DNA of 64,000 nucleotides from Paraphysoderma sedebokerense. Lineage: Eukaryota; Blastocladiomycota; Physodermatomycetes; Physodermatales; Physodermataceae. The notes under the pieces are model-generated. The model saw only the letters and a program-made list of their open reading frames with translations. It was not told the DNA's origin and searched no databases. Position 1 is the stretch's first letter, and every line of letters begins with the position of its first letter. Positions 56,507 to 64,000 of this stretch are shown here, piece by piece. Where the stretch lies: assembly GCA_025602915.1 (NCBI GenBank), contig JAHLJZ010000052.1, positions 103,815-167,814 on the forward strand, in the 5' to 3' direction. The position numbers and the translations under genes were made by a program.

Positions 56507-57400
56507 ATGTCCAGAGTATGTATTGCTAACCGTCGATATCGTTTTTTGAATTCGAAAGTCGTTTTTTCTTGATGGATGGATAATTTCTTGCACCGGTGAA
56601 TCCATAAACCGAATATTTTCTAACAGGATCAATCTCTCGCATAGATGCACGAGTACCAAATTGTCGGAAGGAAACTTCCTTCTGAAAAGGACAAGACTCC
56701 CAAACTCTACCGTATGAGAATCTTCGCTCCTAATGTCGTTGTTGCCAGATCTCGTTTCTGGTACTTCCTCACCAAACTTCGAAAAGTCAAGAAGGCTAAC
56801 GGCGAAATCGTTTCCGTTAACGAAGTATGTGTTGATTTGCAAATGTTTTGTTATAGAATATGGCATGGAGGAAATGCTATAAACGGCGCATTTAGAAATA
56901 GCTGGAACAGTCAGTTTTGAAGTTGGAGATTGCCATGAAACTTTACACCTATTGATGTGGATAGAGAACTAATTTAGACGTTGTTGCTAGGTTTTCGAGA
57001 AGAACCCTCTCCAAGTCAAGAACTACGGTGTCTGGCTCCGTTATGACTCTAGATCCGGAACCCACAACATGTACAAAGAATACAGAGAAATGACCCGTGC
57101 CGCCGCTGTCCACGCTTGCTGTGAGTATTTCATATTTGTCATGTTCTATTATGGCATTCCGACTCATAATTTTTGACCTGCAATTTAGACCAAGATATGG
57201 CTGCCCGTCACCGTGCTCGTTTCCGATCTATCCAAATTATCCGAGTTGCTGAAGTCAAGACCGCTGATGTCCGCCGCCCCTACATTACTCAACTTATCGA
57301 CTCCAAACTCAAATTCCCCTTACCCCACCGTGTTATCAGACCCGATTCCAAGAGACACAAGAGCTTGTTCGTCGGAAAGAGACCAAGCACTTTCTACTAG
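56507..57400 (+). CDS. RPL20: 60S ribosomal protein eL20 (RPL20/RPL18a)
   Basis: Structural protein of the large ribosomal subunit. The preferred model starts ATG-TCC-AGA at 56507-56515, then a 129-base intron (GTATGT..CATAG) and exon 2 at 56645, in frame, giving [15 protein letters not shown]. Starting at the ATG of exon 2 (56645) is the alternative. It continues [20 protein letters not shown], then a 165-base intron, [60 protein letters not shown] and [10 protein letters not shown], ending KRPSTFY exactly as in yeast. An intron just after the start codon is typical of fungal ribosomal protein genes. AATAAA at 57483-57488 is a likely poly(A) signal. Confidence 0.95.
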
Positions 57401-57704
57401 ATTCGCTGATCTGGATTGGTGCCTGAATATGTGGCAATGGCCCCTGTGGATAGTAAATATGTGTTCGAGGTTACTGGTCTATAATAAACCCTTGGAACTT
57501 TAATGATTGATTTTCCTCGCTTTCTGCACCGGAGATAGTCAGAATACGCATTCCCTTGTGCTTGTTGTAGGAATTTGAGTTTTATGGCGAGCTGTCTTTC
57601 GTGAAAGTGGGAAGGAGAGCGAGATTGAGTATGGCTGCATTGGCTTTGGCGCACATTAACTATTTGCAAGATTTTATCCTCGCACCGAATACCGTCACAA
57701 AGAT
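57401..57704. other. Convergent intergenic region, eL20 to the GFA-type gene
   Basis: It holds the eL20 3' UTR and poly(A) signal. A minus frame over 57397-57708 does not resemble a protein. Confidence 0.5.
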
Positions 57705-58328
57705 TCACAATTTAGAATCCAGCTTTATTTCTTTTTTGTTTACAATCTCAGCTTCCCAATTTTGCCCATCAAATTGAATGATTTTAACAGAACCTATAGT
57801 TTGAGAATATATGCATGCCAAAGTCACGGCGACTCCATCTAAGTCAGAACAGAAGGATGAGTACCGGTGTTTGAGTAACCAAGCTACATATCAAGACTTT
57901 ACCTGGGTTACTTCTGGGTATGTAAAAGGCTGCATAGAAGTAATCATATTTAGTCAAAACCTACGACACCATTCAGGAAGTCTTGGACGCTTTACCTTGC
58001 ACGCCGCAAATTTTACAGAACATATGCCTAGCCTGCCGGCTATTGAATCTGTACTCAGTAAGTTGATTTTCTCCGTCCTTTATATGAAATCGGGACGACG
58101 GAACGATAAAGTGAATATTCCTGCAAATCGAAGTATTGGATACGAATGAGCCGCAGATCGTTGAAACCTTTTTATCCAGGTATTGAACGTATCATACCTC
58201 TTCATTTTACAGATGCTGCAATTACAATCATATACGGTCAGAGACGAAGGGGCTACCACTTTGAACTTAACTGACTGACAATGACATGATCCGTAATGAG
58301 TTATTAAGTCTTCCGAGGAGCCGGTCAT
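57705..58328 (-). CDS. GFA/CENP-V-type zinc-binding protein
   Basis: Member of the Mss4-like GFA (glutathione-dependent formaldehyde-activating) fold family; substrate unknown, and some members are enzymes while CENP-V binds chromatin/microtubules. Four exons give about 140 residues: MTGSSEDLITHYGSCHCQSV, SLTVYDCNCSICKMKR joined to NIHFIVPSSRFHIKDGENQL, RQARHMFCKICGVQ joined to FYIPRSNP, then GVAVTLACIYSQTIGSVKII and DGQNWEAEIVN. Zinc-type cysteines CHC, CNCSIC and CKIC are all present. It most resembles animal CENPV-like short proteins (GSCHCGAVRFEV.. DCNCSICKKK). Stop TGA at 57705-57707. Confidence 0.88.
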
Positions 58329-58811
58329 TCTTGTGGAATAGATTCAGGACGAAGACGGACAGGTGAGGATCCAATTGTAACAATCAGTAGTGACTCAAAG
58401 AAATAAATTCTGAATAGATAATAAATTATGAATATTGATTGCTATCTTAGGAATAATAGATAAAAAAATTTTAATTGATGACAGCTTTAAGCAGCGGACT
58501 TTGACAATACGGCCCGACATGCCACGTTCCTTTTTTTTATTTTTTTGTTTGTGCATATATAATGACGAACGACTATACCACACAGAAGTAATCTCATAAA
58601 TCTATCATTTGTTGAAGAAGGAATACGAAAAGGAATCCAGTATTGTCTTCAAGTTTTCTCATTTGCATATCTCCACGTCATTGAAATCGAGGACAGTTTT
58701 CTTGTGTCAGCTACACTCGATTCCTTAATTTCCACGTTCCATCCCTGCCCTCGCCTAATATTCATATTTCCATTCAAATCCAAGCATATATTACATACAT
58801 ATATATCAATC
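58329..58811. other. Divergent promoter, GFA-type gene to GOT1
   Basis: AT-rich, with poly-T near 58530. No gene or recognised element. Confidence 0.45.
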
Positions 58812-59704
58812 ATGTGGCTGTCGGATACTCAGAGTATGATCTTACCTAGTTTTCATCTTGTCCACTTCCATCAAAGCGATGAGAACTAATTATTACATCA
58901 CGTATTAAACCAATGTTTATTTAAACGAATTATCTACTTCACAACTCAAAAATAGAAATTGGAGTCGGATTAACTGGATTTGGAGTGTTCTTTATTCTAC
59001 TGGGTGTGATGCTGTTCTTTGATAGTGGGTTGTTGGCGATTGGAAACGTAAGTTCATTCTTATGTTCCTTTCCTCCAATATGCACCAGCGGAAGGATCGA
59101 GTACGATCAGTGTGCCAAGAGGACAATTTCGATATCTCATTCCGCTTTTAATCCAATGTGTCTAACATATTGATTGCTATTCTCTCGCCCCACGCACTGT
59201 TTATCATTCCTCCACTCACCGCTTTTAAAATTCGAAAACTTCCATTCTACAAACCCATTCCGTCCTGATCTAGATATTATTCCTTGCAGGAGTTACATTC
59301 GTGATAGGATTTCAAAAGTCAATAGCGTTCTTTGCTCGACGAAATAAGATTAGGGGAACTATTTGTTTTTTCCTGGGAGTGGTGCTCGTCTTTGTAAAAT
59401 GGCCGGTGATTGGGATGATTGTAGAAATGTTGGGTTTCGTGAATCTATTTGGGTGGGTTAGGACAACTCAACCATCCTTCTATTCATTTGACTGACCAAT
59501 GCTTTCAACCATTCAGCGACTTTTTCCCAGTGGTGATAAGTTTTTTACGAAGATTACCGGTAATAGGGAACTTTCTGAATCTACCGGGCGTTTCAAAGGT
59601 GTGTTCTGCTGTTCAGATTACGATTATGATTAACTTAACATTGATATGAGATGTGTTCAAATTAGGTTGTCGATCAATTGGCTGGTTCAAAATTGCCAGT
59701 TTGA
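58812..59704 (+). CDS. GOT1: Golgi transport protein GOT1
   Basis: Small four-span membrane protein of ER-Golgi vesicle traffic. Five exons: MWLSDTQ, then [31 protein letters not shown] joined to [47 protein letters not shown] joined to [20 protein letters not shown], and [19 protein letters not shown]. The start MWL, the RGT/S before TM3 and the end DxLAG..LPV match yeast Got1. About 138 residues, the family length. Convergent with MUTYH. Confidence 0.94.
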
Positions 59705-60002
59705 TCTTGCCAGTTTGCTATTATAGCGATTCAAAGGCAGTCGTGTCGCATCCGCTCAGCAATTTGTGCTATAAACAGTCATAGGATCTTATTTTATCGA
59801 CACATTATTTCAAAACTCAGCATGAGGGGCTCCTCATGATTGTATTTTCAAATATTTTTAATAAAAAAGCTTGAGATATCTCTATGTTGGGATTTGTCTG
59901 CCGCGTTTGGTTTCTTCCTTTTTGTGCCTTTTTTCGATATCTAGGCAAAGGTCGTGTCAGATATACATTTATTAATTCGGAACATGCGGTGCAGAAGGAC
60001 AA

Positions 60003-62066
60003 TCATACCTTCTTTTCGTCTTTTGCTCCATTTTCCACCTTCTCCAGCAACTTCATAGCTTTTTTCATTCCTGTCGATACAGCAGCTTCCCAAAATTCCT
60101 CTTGTGTGACTAGTCGCGTTGGGCAACGCTCGCTAAAAATTGGCCTAGTCAAAATATATCGCTTCACTTGGCAAAAAAAAGACATAACGCACCTGGACAA
60201 ATTGATATCGATGAATGTCTTCACATTCAATTTGTAACACTCGACATGCATTGTTTGGCTAAGGGAACAGAATGAGATGCGCTGCAGATTTGGAATAGTG
60301 GACCGATGTGAAACATACCGAATATGTGTGAATAGATGTACAATTCTTCCTAAATCAATTCTCTCCTCCAATAAATCCGAAATATGCGGAATACCCAATA
60401 ACTCCGCTAATAAGGTTTGTTCAGAACCGGATTGAACATTTTTCGATTTACAGTTCCTTGAATGCACTTCCTCATTTTCTATCTCGTTATTTCCCTCATT
60501 AGTATCGTCTTGAACTATTGTTGGAAATTCCCACAAGTTGGCTAATAAACCCGTCTTAGGACGTTGACAAATCATATACTTCGGATTCGCAGCTTCGGCC
60601 TCTTCTGCCGAAGAAATTTGCACGATATACACATTGCATTCTAGATGAAAATTTCATTAACCAAGGTGTACCAAGTTTAAATACAGTTTGGAAATACCTT
60701 GTTCTTTTGCTTTCTTCTTCTTAGGTTTTCGAGGATACTTGGCAACTCCAACTGCTTCCTTCGCGGGTGGATCGACGGGTTCTCCTCCTTCGTAGGTAGC
60801 ACATATTGAACATGCTAGTAACGACAATCAATCAGTCTAAATGAAGTACAGACAACAAGAGGCGGTGGCAGACCTTCTGTGGTCGTTAAGTCCTCTATTT
60901 CAGTCTGAATACGAGAAGTTGTCACTCCCGTCTACAAAGAATATTTGAGCATGCAAACACAAAAAAACAGCTGATACGATGATTACCTCAATGTATGCAA
61001 TACAATGATTTTTAACGGGGCAATTTCCGCAATCTGGATTCGCTGGCGTACAAACGGTAGCACCCAACTCCATTAAGGATTGGTTGAAATCGCCAGGTCG
61101 AGAAGGGGAAACTATTCTTTTGGCTAAAGACCAATGCAATTCTACGACTAATTTATGCTTCGGATCTCCGCCGATACCGCGCATACGAGAGAAAACTCTA
61201 ATAACATTTCCATCGACGAGTTCTGAGACTTTACCGTAAGCGATAGATGTAACGGCGCCCGCGGTGTATCGACCAATCCCTTTAACCTCTTTCTCCAAGA
61301 CCGTAGGATCTTCTGGGATTTTGCCATTGAACTTTTCAACGATGTACTTAGCACCTTCGTGCAGCCTTTGAGCGCGGGAATAGTAGCCGAGACCAGCCCA
61401 AACTTCGTTGATTTCCTGCGAATAATCAGTAAGTATTTGCTGACAGTATATTTGAGCTACGCAATGTTAGTACCTCTAAGTTTGCATCTGCCAGATCGAA
61501 AATGGTGGGCCATTTCAACATCCATTTGTTATAATAGTCGATCACTGTTGAGACTTGTGTCTGTTGTAGCATAATTTCGGAAACCCAGACTGATGGAAAA
61601 GTGAACATGAAAACATTTATGTATTCAGAAAGAAAGATATCAGGCAATAGGCAGAAGTATCGTCAGAAAATCACATAAAAGTTGAGAATCTGAACAAACC
61701 TTCATAAGCTCTTTGCGCTCGAGCGTCTGTACTTAACTTCTGCCTTTTCTGTGGTCGTTCTCCTTCCACCTGTGTACCAATACCAACATATGACGCCGGC
61801 ACGGCGGGAACTTTTGTCAGGTCTTCAGTATTCTCTCTCTAAATCACATTGTATAACTGTGATCGCACCTCCGCCGAGATTTCTTTTCTCCATGGCAGTA
61901 TTCGCTTTGCAGAATCGTACCATGTCAGAAGTTTTGACCTTATACTGTCGATTTCGGTCGGATTCCATTCGTGATAAGATTCTTCATGCGTAGCCGAGTA
62001 AGGGCTCTTCTTTGAAGCGATTACAGTAGAGCGAACTCTGCCACCAAGATCCTCAATATCATCCAT
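60003..62066 (-). CDS. MUTYH: A/G-specific adenine DNA glycosylase (MUTYH/MutY)
   Basis: Removes adenine paired with 8-oxoguanine. N-terminal extension [20 protein letters not shown]. Catalytic core: [27 protein letters not shown] with the catalytic Glu, then [20 protein letters not shown], the helix-hairpin-helix [29 protein letters not shown], and [16 protein letters not shown] with the catalytic Asp. The 4Fe-4S cluster is C-x6-C-x2-C-x5-C ([17 protein letters not shown]), complete. The C-terminal NUDIX-like domain ([18 protein letters not shown] and FTHIRY) is present, interrupted by an insert. About nine introns. ATG at 62066; a TTG precedes it. The last exons, around 60,170-60,310, have a less certain splice. 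Confidence 0.93.
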
Positions 62067-62819
62067 CAAAGGATAGTTATTTCTTTAGAAAAAATTGGTA
62101 TATAAAAGCTTGCGATCTGCGTGAGGTCGGGAATTGCTTCTGTTCTTCGGATATGTGTATTCTTAGTTTCCCATCTTCCGCCTTACAACCTCTACGTGCA
62201 TTCTCACCGGACAACAACATTAGTCAGCCTACATGAGTTCAAGTTTTCTGCAGCTCAATGATCTCCACCTTCAAAAAATTTACGGGAGATCTTGGGTCGA
62301 TTAATTTACGGAAAAACATTTATTCCTCTTCCGGATGACCGGATTCAGCATCGCAGATAATTCATATGAGATTTGTCATAGCCACATCCACAGTATTATC
62401 CTAACTTCGGTGCGGTGGTATCTGAACATTATTGATGCGTGATAATTCGACTGGATACCGGGCGCCACCGTATCATTTTCACGGACTAAACTATTGCAGC
62501 CGCTTCGCTCCACGCAGCGCATGGAGAGTACATAAAAGGATTAGTTTTGTGACATGCGCGATGAGTGGCACATGCTAGGAGTATGATTTTTTTGTCTATG
62601 GTTTTCGGTGTTAGGCTCGTTTAGCAAGCTAGCCTGCATCCAGAAAGCCGCGCCCCAAAGCCCTTAACCACAGTGTGATGGTCTCAACGCGAAAGGGCTT
62701 GACGGAATCACAAAGACTTAAATAATCTCAAGTGCTCTTAAGATTACATACATCCAAACCTTGCTGGCAAAGTTATATTCACCTCTCCATACCATACCCT
62801 TTAATTTCGAATAATCAAA
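62067..62819. other. Divergent promoter, MUTYH to the CRAL-TRIO gene
   Basis: No supported gene. A stretch at 62611-62690 has a D-loop-like TGGTTAAGG on the minus strand but no B box (see rejected). Confidence 0.5.
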
Positions 62820-64000
62820 ATGAGCACTAAAGCACCAACTGAAGGACGTCTTGGTCATCTCACCGTAGGCCAGAGCAAAGCTCTCGCTCAATTCTGGGCC
62901 GCTTTAATTGAATTTCTGTGGGCTGATCCCAACGGCAGCTTTGACATCTCTAAAGCCGAAGAATATTATGACGAATTGAAGGTATCCAAAGGAAAGCTCA
63001 AGTTACCTGAAGTTGCAATTGAAAACGCTCCGCCAATTCTTCCTACAAAGGTTTCTACAGACCACATTACCCGTGCAGTAATTCGTCAGGTAAGATTTCG
63101 TTGAAATAATTTTTAATTATATATGATGATACTAAATATTTCTAAAGAATCTATGGCTTAGTTGCTTCGATTTTCACCCTTCCGATCTGTTGTTGAGATT
63201 CCTCCGCTTCAAAGACTGGAACGTAAAAAATGCGTTTGTCTGCATGCTCCGAAGTATCTACTGGCGTATCGACAATGACATTCAGACTCTGATGGAAAAA
63301 GGTGAAGGCGTTATCAGTCGAAGAGAGTTCGAAGAAAAATCCTTCATCTATAAGTATGACAAATGCGGGCGACCAGTCATGTAAGTACTTTGAAAGTCGA
63401 CTTATACTTACATGTTATAAATCTAACATTTGAATCATTAGTTACGTCAATGTCGCTCTCCATCTCATGGATTCCAACATTCAAACTGAATTTCAACGTC
63501 ACGTCAAATACATGATTGAGTTAGGCGCACTTATGCTAAAAGCCCCAGCAGATCAAGTGACTGTGGTAATTAATATGCAGGGTTTCAACGAAAAGAATAT
63601 GGATTTGGCATTAGGTGGATTTTTGTTTGATCTCCAAAACTACTACCCCGATGTCTTGGCGAATGCCTTAATTATGAATGCTCCATTCTTTATTCCTGGT
63701 AAGTCACGTCATTCTAGAGTCTCTCGGATGTACATTTATTAATCTTGTACCGACAACAGCTGCGTATAAAATTGTAAAACCCTTCATCGAGCCCCTCATT
63801 CGTTTCAATCTTCAATTTGTCTCAAAGTCGGACCTCTCAAAATACATTGACCCTGACAATATACCCAAGGCATTTGGAGGAAACGATCCGTACGAATACA
63901 AATATGTGGCCCCTTCGGAAAAAGATCTTGCCAGAAAAGTCGACAAGCAACGTAAAGCCGATATTCTTGCGCAACGTATGGGAGAAGTTATCAATGTAGA
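62820..64000 (+). CDS. CRAL-TRIO (Sec14-like) lipid-transfer protein, 5' part
   Basis: Phosphoinositide/lipid-transfer family protein; the gene continues past the right edge. Four or more exons: MSTKAPTEGRLGHLTVGQSK, AEEYYDELKVSKGKLKLPEV, then the CRAL-TRIO-N helices (FHPSDLLLRFLRFKDWNVKN), then the lipid-binding fold (VNVALHLMDSNIQTEFQRHV, QVTVVINMQGFNEKNMDLAL, LQNYYPDVLANALIMNAPFF and IPKAFGGNDPYEY). YYPDxLxxxxxxNAPxFF is the core Sec14 signature. The exon-2 acceptor is the TTAG before TTGCTTCG, with one base carried. Which lipid it moves cannot be told. Confidence 0.88.

Noticed and set aside
56816-56991. Possible intronic snoRNA in eL20 intron 2
   Set aside because: A weak TTGATGT resembles a C box, but I found no matching D box or terminal stem.
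62611-62690. tRNA-like segment on the minus strand with a TGTGGTTAAGG D-loop-like stretch
   Set aside because: No GGTTCRA-type B box, no convincing acceptor-stem pairing and no anticodon arm; most likely chance.

Overview
This window is nuclear DNA from a gene-dense, intron-rich eukaryote. Introns are mostly 40-90 bases with GT..AG ends, intergenic gaps are short, and neighbouring genes are often divergent or convergent. The gene set is opisthokont and looks like an early-diverging, flagellated (zoosporic, chytrid-like) fungus. Fungal-type housekeeping genes (ERB1/BOP1, RQC2, DOM34, KHA1, GOT1) sit beside centrosome/cilium genes that yeasts and filamentous fungi lack (CEP78, ARL2BP) and beside growth-signalling genes better known from animals and amoebae (class I PI3-kinase, sestrin). 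The lineage is inferred; no rRNA or other taxonomic marker is present. I see no transposon, CRISPR array, prophage or convincing tRNA.

Layout. 0.1-3.5 kb: a small orphan gene and the ribosome-biogenesis factor BOP1/ERB1 (+). 3.8-7.6 kb: an HLTF/RAD5-type HIRAN-SNF2-RING ATPase (-) whose N-terminus carries six sumoylation consensus sites. 7.9-15.3 kb: a class I PI3-kinase catalytic subunit (-) with four extra Ras-binding-domain-like modules ahead of the normal p110 domains. 16.4-19.2 kb: a serine-rich protein with four acidic SIM-like repeats (+). 19.7-22.5 kb: an F-BAR protein with three SH3 domains (+). 22.8-30.6 kb: three proteostasis genes, RPN8 (-), RQC2/NEMF (+) and DOM34/Pelota (-). 31.3-36.8 kb: a KHA1-type cation/proton antiporter (+) and TAF11 (-). 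38.2-40.5 kb: sestrin (+). 41.2-54.1 kb: ARL2BP (+), mitochondrial Mn-SOD (-), a large unrecognised HEAT-like/coiled-coil protein (+), RPB11 (-) and CEP78 (+). 54.4-64 kb: an ankyrin-JMJD8-like protein (+), ribosomal protein eL20 (+), a GFA/CENP-V-type zinc protein (-), GOT1 (+), the adenine glycosylase MUTYH (-) and the start of a CRAL-TRIO lipid-transfer protein (+, runs off the right edge).

Working together. PI3-kinase and sestrin point to PIP3/TORC1 growth control of an animal/amoeba style. RPN8, RQC2 and DOM34 act in sequence on stalled ribosomes and their products. CEP78 and ARL2BP imply basal bodies. The two most unusual features are the tandem-RBD PI3-kinase, whose module-splitting introns keep position and phase, and a possible SUMO theme (multi-site HLTF tail, multi-SIM protein two genes away). 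The octamer GTCACGTG recurs in three of the divergent promoters. All exon joins were made by eye, and terminal exons are the least certain parts.
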